A stretch of DNA of 64,000 nucleotides from Myxococcus hansupus. GTDB lineage: Bacteria; Myxococcota; Myxococcia; Myxococcales; Myxococcaceae. A model generated the notes under the pieces. It was given only the letters and a program-made list of their open reading frames with translations, had not been told where the DNA came from and searched no databases. A program made the translations under genes and the position numbers. This document shows, piece after piece, positions 17,636 through 26,530 of the stretch. Location: NCBI RefSeq assembly GCF_000280925.3, contig NZ_CP012109.1:6406501-6470500 (forward strand), in the 5' to 3' direction. Numbering within the stretch: the stretch's first letter is position 1; each line of letters starts with the position of its first letter.

Positions 17636-18507
17636 TAATCCTTTGACCAGGAGAAGTTTGGTGGGTCGTATCCGAATTTCGCCCGAGCCTTTGGAATGGT
17701 GAACCGCCAGCAGATTCGGAGTCGCTGGTGGTTGGCCCACTGCCCCCACGCGTCTGTTTCCTGGTCGAGCCTGTCGAGGGTTGGGACGCGCCGTTTGCCC
17801 AGGCACTGACGGGAGAGCAGGGAAATCTCTATCTCAGCTTGATTGCGCCAACTGCCGTGCACGGGCGTGAAATGCACAGTGAAGCGCCGCCAGAGTCGAC
17901 GACCTGCTCGTACCCCGAATCGTACCTCCAAGGCTCGGCAGGAATGAGTGCTGAGGTTGTCGAGCGCAAGGTGAATGGCTTCTGCGCTCGGGTAGTGATT
18001 GGCAACGTCCCGCAGCGCTTCAGCGAACGCCTCGCTCTTTTTGCTGGAATTAGCCTTCACGAAATGCCAGCCCTCCTTGGGCTCCACTGCACAGAAGAGA
18101 TTGGCGGTGCCGCAACGAAAGCAGGTGTAGTCTTGGCGAGCTTCCCGTCCAGGGCAGGCAGGTGCAGCAGGACGCACCCACTCCAGCAGTTGCACAGGCC
18201 TCTCATCAAAGCAGACGACAGGTTGCGCCGGGCATAGCGGCCGCGCGTACAGCTCCAGTACGTCCTCCATGCGCTCGATGTACTGGGCGTCCAGCTTTGG
18301 CACGCACCACATTTTTTCCCGCCAAGGCTTCAAATCATGACGCAGGAGCAGTTCGCGCACGGTCTCCCGCCCTACCTTCGCAACGAAGCCCCTGCGCACC
18401 GCCTCCTCGGCAATGAGGCGTACCGTCCAGCGGGCACGGCCCTCCCGCGCGGGTAAAGCCCAACTGGCCCGCGACGTCCGCCGCGCTCGCCACCAGCCCT
18501 CGCGCAA
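17635..18507 (-). pseudogene. IS630-family transposase, N-terminally truncated
   Basis: The DDE transposase core of the HGSW subgroup of IS630 is clear: catalytic-type Asp in VVCFDERPVQLLEW, Asp in HLALDNLSTHS, and Glu in HGSWRNQAEIEIS. Sequence from about residue 20 (RARWTVRLIAEEAVRRGFV) is transposase-like, but the usual N-terminal helix-turn-helix of 60-80 residues is absent. The upstream DNA instead encodes a recombinase-associated protein fragment. It is a junction product and probably inactive. Confidence 0.7.
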
Positions 18508-18688
18508 TGGCGGATTCCACGTGGTGCGCCAGCGCCAGCATGCGCGCGACGTGAGCTGGCCGGCGCACCACCTCTCGCTGTGAGGGGCGCGCCCCCTCCC
18601 GGAAGCGCACCTTCGCCCGACGCACGCGGTGGAACTGCGCGCTGACGAGGCCAGCCTCCGCCGGCCGAGACTCGGGGCTCGTGCTCAC
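18446..18688 (-). pseudogene. Fragment of a recombinase-associated HTH protein
   Basis: Starting at a GTG that overlaps the preceding stop (GTGA), the frame reads ARPSQREVVRRPAHVARMLA, LAHHVESAIARGLVA and SAADVAGQLGFTRA. This resembles the small partner protein often encoded beside large serine recombinases, cut off just where its helix-turn-helix recognition helix should follow. At about 18450 it is replaced by IS630 sequence. A truncated serine recombinase lies 1.6 kb away (20314). Confidence 0.45.
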
Positions 18689-18909
18689 GCCGCCACCTCC
18701 TCGCGCTCCTCCACGCTCAAACGCAAAGTAGAGCGCACGCGCGGCGGCCGCCGGATGCCTCCCGCCCGGCGCAACAGGCGCTGCAGCGTGCGCTCATTCA
18801 CCCCGACTGCCTGCGCTGCCGCCTCCTGCGTCTGCCCTGCGGCCACCGCGCGCTGCACCTCCAGCCAGTCCTCTCCACTCATCCTGCCAAGCTTGCCTCG
18901 ACTCTCCAC
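18685..18909 (-). pseudogene. IS30-like transposase N-terminal fragment
   Basis: 74 codons with a helix-turn-helix (AAAQAVGVNERTLQRLLRRA) followed by RSTLRLSVEEREEVAA and a stop. The second motif resembles the start of the IS30 'LS..ER..I' block, suggesting the N-terminus of an IS30-family transposase whose catalytic part is lost. It could also be a small independent HTH protein. Confidence 0.4.
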
Positions 18910-19141
18910 CGGGCCCCCCCTCTCGGGTGCGCCCTCCTTCCACGCACCCTGACTGGTGCGTTCACCGATTGAGACCGCCCAGCGATTCCGCGCCTTTCTC
19001 CACTGCGTTCCAATTGTTACAGTGCAGTAGCAGCGCGCTACGGGCGAAAGCCTTCCGATCGATACTCATGTTTCCGTGTTCTGGTGATCGCAAACATGCG
19101 CCTCTTGCGGTGCCTTCTCCGTGCTCCCTAGACTGCCGCGC

Positions 19142-19735
19142 ATGACCTACATTTCATCCGGGCAGCTCCGCGCCGACGTCGAGCAGCTCCTAGGAGTAGC
19201 ACTTGTTCGTGAACCAGACGCGGACGAAGAGGACTCGGAGGACGACGAAGCAGAGGAGGATGACGATGCGTTCACGCTCGACGGCTTCACTCCGGAGCTT
19301 CGCGCAGAGTTGGAAGCACTGAGCGACTTGGCCGAGAACTGGTCCCTGCCCCAGCTCTGCGTGCTGCAATGGGGCGATTTCTGTCCGAGCCCTTGGCAGA
19401 ACGGCGCGGATCGCGACGAGGTACTGGAAGAGTGGCTCGACGGCGACGAGGCCGCGACCGACTTCGTCATGCGTGCGGTGAGCGTCGTCCACGGCGGCGG
19501 CGGGTTCTACGTCCTGGTGAACGAGGACGGGCGCATGGGCATCTTGTGCGAGGATCCGCACTCTTTCGATCGGCTCGACTGCACGCTCCCGCAGTTCCTG
19601 AAGACGCTCGTGTCCGCACATCACATGGTCAGCACGCGGGGGCTGGAGGCCGCGAAAGCCGAGCTAAGCAAGGTCGTCGGAACCCGCGCCACCCTTCTGC
19701 TGACTTTCGCGGGCCGGTTGGCGCCGAAAGGCTGA
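19142..19735 (+). CDS. Acidic hypothetical protein, possible immunity-type
   Basis: 197 residues from the ATG at 19142. A highly acidic stretch lies at residues 26-45 (runs of Asp/Glu), followed by a globular part with LPQLCVLQWGDFCPSPWQNG and GGGGFYVLVNEDGRMGILCE. The acidic, single-domain character and the neighbourhood (a SMI1/KNR4-like gene 3 kb away) resemble polymorphic-toxin immunity genes. No specific family was recognised and no toxin is adjacent. It appears intact. Confidence 0.5.
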   Translation: MTYISSGQLRADVEQLLGVALVREPDADEEDSEDDEAEEDDDAFTLDGFTPELRAELEALSDLAENWSLPQLCVLQWGDFCPSPWQNGADRDEVLEEWLDGDEAATDFVMRAVSVVHGGGGFYVLVNEDGRMGILCEDPHSFDRLDCTLPQFLKTLVSAHHMVSTRGLEAAKAELSKVVGTRATLLLTFAGRLAPKG

Positions 19736-19800
19736 TGATGTGCGGCGCGGGGGCGATGGGCTCGCGCGCCGCGAAATCGGCGTCGGCGGTGGGCCACGCG

Positions 19801-20140
19801 TAGCGCACGCCGCTGAAGGGCCTGCGCTTCGAGTCGCTGGAGGCCGCCCAGGCCTACCTCGACGCGTGGGAGGCGAAGTGGGCGGATACCCGAATCCACG
19901 GCACCACCAAGCGCCAGGTGGTCGCCATTTTCGGCGAGGAGTGCCATGGCTGCTGGCCCTGCTCGTGGAGCCATTCCGTGACGACGCCTACGGTGAGCGA
20001 GTGGTGCACCTGGACGGGCGCGTCGAGGTGGACGGCGCGTACTACTCGGTGCCCCCGGGACACATCGGCCGCAAGCTGAACCTGCAGTGGGACAGCCTCC
20101 ACGTCCGCCCGCTGCGGGCCCTCTGGCGGCGCACGCTCCC
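19801..20140 (+). pseudogene. IS21-family transposase (IstA) C-terminal remnant
   Basis: Segments TPLKGLRFESLEAAQAYLDA, WEAKWADTRIHGTTKRQVVA and, after a frame change near 19945, VEPFRDDAYGERVVHLDGRV and EVDGAYYSVPPGHIGRKLNL match the C-terminal third of IstA proteins. A stop codon precedes the first segment. No IstB gene follows. It is the only IS21 coding sequence recognised, and it lies 18 kb from the IS21-like end motifs at 1032-1930. Confidence 0.65.
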
Positions 20141-20313
20141 GCCAGCTACCGATGTTCTCCTGTGGATTCAGTGGCGACGGCACCATCAAGCCTTCGCCAT
20201 GCGCTGCCACTACCGAGCCTGCGGCGCCAGACACAAACTGCAACTGTATGACCAAGGGGGCCAGACATTTGGACTCCCATCTCCGAATGAAGCCTTCACG
20301 TCGGGACTCGCGC

Positions 20314-21342
20314 TCACGGCGCCACCTCCTCGCGCAGGGGCGTCGCGGATTCACCTGCATGGGCAAGGTGCACGTCCACGCTGTCCGTCTCCTCGTCCAC
20401 CACGACTCGGCCGACGAGGGCCTGCAGCAGGCGCCCCCGGTTGGCGGCCGTGAGGGCGTCCCACACCGCGTCGAAGTCCGCCAAGGCCTGGGCCACCCAC
20501 GCCGCCTCCAGCTTCTCCCCCTCCATGGCGTCCAGCGCGCGCTCCACCTCCGCCAGCCGCTTCTTCATGCCGGCGGACTCTTCTTCCGCAGCCGTCCGCT
20601 TCTGTTCCAGGAGGCGCCGGGAGGGGCCCTCCAGCTTCGAGAGGGAATCCACCCACTTCGCGGACTCCCCGGCGCTCCTGGCCAAGTCCTTCGGGAGCCG
20701 CACGCGCTCCGCGCGCAGGGCCTTGTGCTTCTCCTCCAGCCGCGACGTGAGGCGGGCATGCACCTGCGTTGCGAAGCCCCCACCCACCGAGACTTCCCGC
20801 AGCCGGGCGACGACGAAGTCCTCCAGGGCGGCAGCCGAAAGAGGCGAGGCCTGGCACCCTTCCTTCCCCTGCGTGTCCCGGGTGACGCAGCGGTAGTAGC
20901 GGTACTCGCGCGTACCCTTACGCGTGGAGCCGGGCGTCATGGCCTCGCCGCACATGCCGCAGCGCAGGAGGCCTCGCAGCACGTAGTCCGGGTTGCGCCA
21001 GTGGTACTGGATGCCCGGGCCGCGGCCCTCCAGGACGTCCTGCACCTGATGGAAGGTGGCCCTGTCTACAATCGCCGGGTGCTCGCCCGGGCGCATCTCG
21101 TCGCCATACGGCACGAAGCCCGCGTACAGGGAGCTGCGCAAGAGGCGCAGCACATCCTGCGTCGTCCATTTCCGGGCCGCGCGCGTGGCACCACGCTGGG
21201 CCTCGTACCGCTTCGTCTTCCGCCCCGTCTCGTTGAGGAGGCGCGACACCACCGAGGCCTGCTGGTGCTGGAGGTACAACTTGAAGGCCTCCCGCACCAC
21301 CACCGCCTCGTACTCACTCACCACGAGGCGCTTGTCCTTCAC
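20314..21342 (-). pseudogene. Large serine recombinase lacking its catalytic domain
   Basis: The visible protein has the 'Recombinase' domain (VREAFKLYLQHQQASVVSRL, WTTQDVLRLLRSSLYAGFV), a zinc beta-ribbon (RCGMCGEAM followed by YYRCVTR and GC) and a long C-terminal coiled coil (residues about 205-300). These bind attachment DNA in large serine integrases. The N-terminal resolvase domain with the catalytic Ser is missing: upstream sequence (to about 21360) keeps only APLGYEVKDKRL before unrelated phage-tail sequence begins. It cannot recombine DNA alone. Confidence 0.75.
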
Positions 21343-21399
21343 CTCGTAACCCAGCGGCGCCCACCCTCCCCCTGCCTGGCGGCGCCACCCTGCAGCACC

Positions 21400-21926
21400 A
21401 CCAACTCCTGCAGGCCATCCAGCCGGCGCTCGCGCCCCTCGCGCCCCTCTTCGACATCATCGGCGCGGTGCTGGCCCTCGTCGAAGTCGTGAAGGCCCTA
21501 CCCGACGCGCTGGGGTCGCCGCCGGACCCAACAGCCATCGCCGCGGCCTTGCCGAATCTGGCCGAGAAGGTGTCCAAGCTGCTCCGCCTCGTCCCCCAGC
21601 GCTCGGTGCCACTCGCGGTGGTGGGCGTCATCGACATCGCCCTGGGCGAGTTGGGCCACACCCGTGGCCAGCTCCTCCACCTGCAACTGCGCCTGCCGAG
21701 CCACTCTCGGGCCCAACTTCGCGCAGCCCAGCTTGGAGACACGGGCCTCCTCGCGGTGGTCGGCTGCGCGGAGGCCAACGTCGCGCGGGAGGCCGCCAAC
21801 GTCGGCAAGGCCCTGGCCGCCCTCTCCCAGCGCATGGCCCTCCTCAACGTCCTCCTGGGCCTGGGGGCGGCCCCCGGGTGCCGGACTTCTCCAGCCTTGC
21901 GGGGAGCCCGCTGGAAGAGGCCCTAG
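21400..21926 (+). pseudogene. Phage tail-region protein fragment
   Basis: An open frame reading APLFDIIGAVLALVEVVKAL, ALPNLAEKVSKLLRLVPQRS and HLQLRLPSHSRAQLRAAQLG, then ALAALSQRMALLNVLLGLGA. This is a helical, Ala/Leu-rich protein lying just upstream of the baseplate gene, as tail-associated genes do. Its 5' side is cut by the recombinase remnant. A 100-bp piece is duplicated at 14061. Exact role unknown. Confidence 0.4.
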
Positions 21927-21998
21927 CTCCCCTCGACGCCATCGTCCGCGCGCTGCAGCAGGTGCGCGCGGCCATTCCCATTCCGCAGGGAGGACATC

Positions 21999-22377
21999 AT
22001 GAGTCGAGTGCTCCAGAATCTCCTCGTTCCCTTCCGCAGGGACAGGAAGCGGGACTTCGCCTCCAGGACCGAAGCCGAGCTGCTCGCCTCGAAGGTGCGG
22101 CAGGTGCTGCTCACGGAGGGCGCCCCCCCTCTCCACCGACGAGCGACCCTGGCACACCAGCTTCGGCGCGGGCCACTCGCGCCTGCGCCACCAGCGCAAC
22201 GACACCGTGCTGGCAGAGCTGGCACGAGTGAGCGTCCGCGGCGCCCTCGCACGCTGGCTGCCTGGCGTCCAACGGGTGCAGGTCCGCGTCGAGCAGGACG
22301 CCGCCACACTGACGCTTCGAGTGCGCGTGCACGAGGGTGACTCGGCAGCGGACGTGGAGGTGCCCCTTCGTGGCTGA
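21999..22377 (+). pseudogene. gp25/GPW-like baseplate protein with frameshift in a C7 tract
   Basis: The first part (FRRDRKRDFASRTEAELLAS, SKVRQVLLTE) and last part (FGAGHSRLRHQRNDTVLAEL, RWLPGVQRVQVRVEQDAATL) together match a small baseplate-wedge protein of the T4 gp25/P2 gpW family. They lie in different frames, and the shift maps to seven consecutive C residues at 22123-22129. The protein would be about 125 residues. The ATG at 21999 is preceded by AGGGAGG. Gain or loss of one base in the homopolymer would restore it. It indicates a contractile-tailed ancestor. Confidence 0.65.
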
Positions 22378-22413
22378 GTGGCGGACCAGTCCCCCCACAT
22401 GGGCAGACTTCGT

Positions 22414-22944
22414 TCAGGGCGAGGACTCCTTCGAATGTTGGATTGCGTATGCGAGCGCGTAACCCAAGAAAGAGTCGAGCCAATCGGTCACATTGTCGGC
22501 AACCTGTTCAAACTGGTATTCGTCGCGCCAGAAGAACCAAAACGCACTGTTTTCACGGCGTGTCTTGTTCGCAATAACGAATGAATACCCCACCGACGCC
22601 GCATCCGTCGTGCCCACGATGACGGCGACAGCATCGCCCGAGTGAAGGGGGGCCAGGAACGGGTATTTCTGCGGGCGGAACCTCGGCGACGACGTGAGCG
22701 TTCGCGTCAGCGATTTCGATTCGGCAACCAATGAGTGGAGGTCGAACGTAGCGGCGACGCCCCACGCATCGACGCGGCCGAAGCGAGACAAGAAATCGAA
22801 GAGTTCGCTGGGAAGCAAGGCGCCAAGGCTCGCTTCAATGGCCTCGATCTCATTCACGCCGAACGCAGGCCCCACCGTGAGAGGAGAAAGCCCCTTGCCG
22901 GAAGCGAGTTGATTAATGGCCTCTACCACATCAAGGATTCTCAT
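22414..22944 (-). CDS. SMI1/KNR4 (SUKH)-family protein
   Basis: 176 residues with the SUKH signature: GVNEIEAIEASLGALLPSEL then FDFLSRFG near the N-terminus, and a C-terminal W-containing helix (DEYQFEQVADNVTDWLDSFL). SUKH proteins commonly act as immunity proteins to contact-dependent or polymorphic toxins; no partner toxin is visible next to it. Length is normal and there are no disruptions. It follows the baseplate remnant tail-to-tail. Confidence 0.7.
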   Translation of the reverse strand: MRILDVVEAINQLASGKGLSPLTVGPAFGVNEIEAIEASLGALLPSELFDFLSRFGRVDAWGVAATFDLHSLVAESKSLTRTLTSSPRFRPQKYPFLAPLHSGDAVAVIVGTTDAASVGYSFVIANKTRRENSAFWFFWRDEYQFEQVADNVTDWLDSFLGYALAYAIQHSKESSP

Positions 22945-23282
22945 TCGGCCAGACTACCATGCAGACATCGAGGCGAGCCTCGATTCACGCCAGTGCCTGG
23001 GACACCGGCGAGTCGCCCCGGTGGAGAACCTGTGCCTACCCAAAATTCGGTCGCTGCGTCATCAGTGCGTCAAAGAGCGCGTCATGACGTGCGCGATGCG
23101 CATGACGAGCCGCTGGGCCCTCTCTTCCATTTGGTGGAGGTCGGAATCACGCGCGGCTCAGACGCCTCAACACCTCTCTGCCCGTGTGTGGACACGCCCC
23201 TCCCCTCCTGCGAACGCAGGTAGGCCCGTGCAGCCTGCTCGGAGCTGCGAGGGGCAGGTAGACAGCATGGATGTCCGAGGGC
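22945..23282. other. Non-coding gap with 28-bp repeat
   Basis: No gene was recognised. It contains copy B of the 28-bp repeat (23048-23075) and lies upstream of the SUKH gene, whose promoter it presumably holds. Low-complexity open frames on the plus strand are antisense or random. Confidence 0.35.
23048..23075. repeat. 28-bp repeat, copy B
   Basis: CGGTCGCTGCGTCAT followed by CAGTGCGTCAAAG; 26 of 28 positions agree with 17386-17413. The two copies, 5.7 kb apart, bracket the IS630, IS30-like, IS21, serine-recombinase and baseplate fragments. Confidence 0.4.
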
Positions 23283-25202
23283 TCAGGGCAGCCTGGTGAT
23301 GCGATTGAGCGCGGGGGCGGGCAAGGGGCTCGCCTGGCTGCTGTGTGCCTTCAGGTATGCCTCCAGCGCGTCGCTGTCCACGGCGCCACCCAGCCGGTTC
23401 GTCCCCTCGACAAGCACCTGGACGCCATCCCCTCCATTCGCGAGGTAGCTGTTCGCGGTGACGCGGTAGTTCGCCGCCGGGTCCACCATCACGCCGTTGA
23501 TCCGGATGGACGCCGGGTCGACGCGGTTTCCGACGGGCGCCGACGCGCTGAACGAATAGGTGAAGCCCGCCGACGGAATCAGCATGAGGGTGGCTCCCGA
23601 CGGCCGCCACTGCTGCTCCAGCAGTTGCTCGATTTGCGCGCCCGTCAGAGTCAGGGTGACCAGGCTGTTGCCGAACGGCTGCGCGGTGAAGGCCTGGCCG
23701 TAGGTGACCTCGCCCTGGGCGAGGTCCGCGCGCACTCCGCCCGGGTTCATGAAGGCCACCTGCGCCCCACCCAGGTTCGCGGGCTTCGTCGCCTCCAGAT
23801 GCGAGTCCGCGATGACGGAGCCCAGGGTGGACTGGCCCGCGGAGTTCGACTGGGTCCTGAGCGCCTGCGCCACCCAGCCGATGACCCGGTTGGCCATCGG
23901 CGCGGCGAGCCCCTGGTACTTCGCCACCAGCTCCTTCACCGCGCCGACCTCCGGCACGTCGCGAGTGACGATGACGTTGTTCGCGCGCGCCTCCACGACG
24001 TCGCCCGTCGCCTTGCTCAACGTCAGGTCGATGTCCGTGACGAGCTGCCCCATCGACGAGGCGCTCGTGACGACCTTGCCAGCGATGACGCAGTTGTAGG
24101 CCTGATGCGTGTGGCCGCTGACGATGACGTCCACCGCGTTATCGAGTCCCTTGGCCATGCCCACGATGGCGCCTGAGATGTGCCCGTCCGCCCCCGCGCC
24201 CTTGCAATCGTTCACCAGCGAGCCCGGGGTCGGAATTCCGCCCTGGTGCACCACCACGATGATGGCTTCGATGCCCTGCCGCCGCAGCTCCGGCACCAGC
24301 GCGTTCACCGTCTGCACTTCGTCCTTGAAGGTGAGCCCCGCCACGCCCGTGGGCGTGACGGCTTCCGGCGTGGCCTCCAACGTCATGCCGATGAAGGCCA
24401 CCTTCACGCCCTCGAACTCGCGCACGTCGTAGCGGGGGAACAGCGTGCGGTCCACGCCCGTGGCCACGTTGGCCGCCAGGAACTTGAACTTCGCGCCCGG
24501 GAAGCCATCCCCGTCCTGGCAGCCATCCACCGGGTGGCAGCCGCCCGACTGCATGCGCAACAGCTCCGTGCTGCCCTCGTCGAACTCGTGGTTGCCCACC
24601 GCGACCAGGTCCAGGCCAATCAGGTTCATCGCCTCGACGGTGGGCTCGTCGTGGAAGAGCCCCGACAGCAACGGGGAGGCGCCAATGAGGTCTCCCGCCG
24701 CTACCACCACCGTGTTCGGATTGGTGGCCCGCAGGGCCGCGATGTGCCGGGCGAAGTACGTCACGCCGCCCGCGTTCACCCGCACCGGCCCACCGTCGGA
24801 GGCCACGCCCGCCAGAATCTGGCCCGCGGGCGCCTCGAGCTGCCCGTGGAAGTCATTGAACGCGAGCACCTGCACGCTCACCGTGGTGGGGCCCGAGTCG
24901 GGCGCCCCCGAGTCGGGAGTCCCCGAGTCAGGCGTCCCCGAGTCGGGCGTCCCCGCGTCCGTGCCGGAGTCCGGGGGCGGCACCTCGACAGAATGCTGCT
25001 CACAGCGATTGTCCTCGCAGACCCACTCCGTGTTCGAAGCCGGCGGTCCCTTGGCTTCACGGCAGTCGGCGGTGTCCTGGCACTCGTCACCTCCGCAGCC
25101 GCCCTGGGCGAAGAGGAACATGCCGGTGACGAACGCTCCGGCGAGCAGGAAGACGCTGGGACGCGCTTCCAGCGGTGACGAGCGCGGTGTGGCTTGTGGC
25201 AT
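23283..25202 (-). CDS. Secreted 5'-nucleotidase-family metallophosphatase
   Basis: 639 residues. A signal or lipoprotein-type leader (FLLAGAFVTGMFLFAQGGCG) is followed by a Cys-containing segment and a linker of TPDSG repeats typical of myxobacterial lipoproteins. Then come a calcineurin-like phosphatase domain (LAFNDFHGQL, AAGDLIGAS, AVGNHEFDEG, IVVVHQGG, VSGHTHQAY) and a C-terminal 5'-nucleotidase substrate domain (MNPGGVRADL, QPFGNSLVTLTLTG, YLANGGDG). The family hydrolyses nucleotides or UDP-sugars outside the cytoplasm. All five metal-binding motifs are present. The start at 25202 places GGAG 8 nt upstream and the leader at the N-terminus. Expected to be active at the cell surface. Confidence 0.9.
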   Translation of the reverse strand: MPQATPRSSPLEARPSVFLLAGAFVTGMFLFAQGGCGGDECQDTADCREAKGPPASNTEWVCEDNRCEQHSVEVPPPDSGTDAGTPDSGTPDSGTPDSGAPDSGPTTVSVQVLAFNDFHGQLEAPAGQILAGVASDGGPVRVNAGGVTYFARHIAALRATNPNTVVVAAGDLIGASPLLSGLFHDEPTVEAMNLIGLDLVAVGNHEFDEGSTELLRMQSGGCHPVDGCQDGDGFPGAKFKFLAANVATGVDRTLFPRYDVREFEGVKVAFIGMTLEATPEAVTPTGVAGLTFKDEVQTVNALVPELRRQGIEAIIVVVHQGGIPTPGSLVNDCKGAGADGHISGAIVGMAKGLDNAVDVIVSGHTHQAYNCVIAGKVVTSASSMGQLVTDIDLTLSKATGDVVEARANNVIVTRDVPEVGAVKELVAKYQGLAAPMANRVIGWVAQALRTQSNSAGQSTLGSVIADSHLEATKPANLGGAQVAFMNPGGVRADLAQGEVTYGQAFTAQPFGNSLVTLTLTGAQIEQLLEQQWRPSGATLMLIPSAGFTYSFSASAPVGNRVDPASIRINGVMVDPAANYRVTANSYLANGGDGVQVLVEGTNRLGGAVDSDALEAYLKAHSSQASPLPAPALNRITRLP

Positions 25203-26179
25203 CGAAGGAACTCCAACGAACAGGGAGGGAGAACCTACTCGGGTTCGTCGACGATGGCGCGACTTCATGGCGGCACGGTGAAGCTCGCGCCCCGACTTCG
25301 TCTCGGCACGGGTCTGCGACTGCCGCCCGTACTCATGGCGCGGATGGCGGCGCCTCGTTGCCACACAGCAGCGACTCCGCGGGACATCCGGTGCGCCCCA
25401 TCAGGACGGCCACCTGACCGTGCGCGCGACCGAAGCGCTCCGCCACTCCGCGCCAGGTGAAGCCAGCCTCGGGCGACCTCGCCGGGACAGACACGGGCCG
25501 AGCAGGGAGACGGTGCGCGCCGGCAAGTCCACATGGGCGTCGCGTCGACGCGCTTCTCCGATCAGGAGAGGAGAGCCCTCAGCCCCAGAGAGAAGGCCGA
25601 AGACGACGCGCGCCGCCTCCTGCGCCCCGGCAGCGTACGGTGGCGGGTGGCTCTCGCCAGATTGCAGCACCTCCAGCAGTTGAGGGAGGGCGCCTGTGGC
25701 TACCCGCAGCACGGGCGCAAAGGCTGGGGCACACCTACTCGGCAATGTCGGCCCGTCACGTCGCGGTCCAATCGGATGGCGCTTCGATGAAGGAGCACAG
25801 GGCACGGGTGACGCTGCAGCCCGAGCACAGTTGGGACGGGAAGCCCCTCGGCATAGCGGCTCCTCGGCGAGCCCCAAATGAGCGGGCGCCGATTCGAACG
25901 CCCCGGTACTTACGCGGTGTCGCAAGCGGGATAGCAGCCTGGAGTGGCGGCAGGGCGTTGCCGCGAATACTCCCTGAGTGAAATTCAGTATTCTCGACTC
26001 CTGAAATCCGGGTGGAGCATGTACCGCACAGAACGGAGGGAACTACCAGCAATGCGTCCTCTGTGGGCCACAGCGCGAGCGTGACTCCCGTGATGCAAGA
26101 ATCCTCGGAAGTGAGGTTTCAATGACGTCCGCGGGCTCGCACGTGAGTCGGGTGGAGTTCTGGACGGACTCCGCTCTGG
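25203..26179. other. Gene-poor stretch
   Basis: I find no gene to support. A minus-strand frame around 25330-25470 reads FTWRGVAERFGRAHGQVAVL, which could be a decayed helix-turn-helix fragment, but frames change on both sides. Longer open frames here are Arg/Pro-rich and inconsistent. It is probably decayed DNA upstream of the nucleotidase gene. Confidence 0.35.
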
Positions 26180-26326
26180 ATGCAGTCGACGTACTTCATC
26201 CGCCTCGGCACGCCGCTGGTGGAGGTGGCAGCTCTCACTGGCTTCTCGGATCAAAGTCATCTCACGAGACACTTCAAGCGCATCACCAGCATCACACCAG
26301 GCGCATTCGCACAGAAGGTGCGCTGA
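26180..26326 (+). pseudogene. AraC-family regulator, C-terminal HTH remnant
   Basis: The frame reads RLGTPLVEVAALTGFSDQSH and LTRHFKRITSITPGAFAQKV followed by a stop. This is the second helix-turn-helix of an AraC/XylS DNA-binding domain. Its first HTH and effector domain are absent, with frame-broken sequence upstream. It cannot act as a full regulator. Confidence 0.7.
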
Positions 26327-26530
26327 ACGGCTGGGCACCATCAAGGCCATCTTGCGGGCCCCGTCAGAACCCCATTTCACATTTTCCGACTGGCGGCGCG
26401 AGCACTCGCCCGCTCGCCCAGTTGCGCCCGCGAGACGTCGCGCGGCCATTCACAGGCAAGGTTCGTTCAAGACAATTTCTTCGTGGGACGGCAACTTCGA
26501 CGCGTCACCTCAATGAGAGGGCCGTTGAAC

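Noticed and set aside
20152-21492. 446-codon plus-strand frame
   Set aside because: Antisense to the serine-recombinase remnant, which has recognisable zinc-ribbon and coiled-coil motifs.
24880-24990. CRISPR-like or tandem DNA repeat
   Set aside because: The repeated units encode the TPDSG linker of the nucleotidase; short in-frame codon repeats, no spacers.
25401-25925. 174-codon minus-strand frame as a gene
   Set aside because: Arg/Pro/Ala-rich with no motif, and the only HTH-like segment is in another frame.
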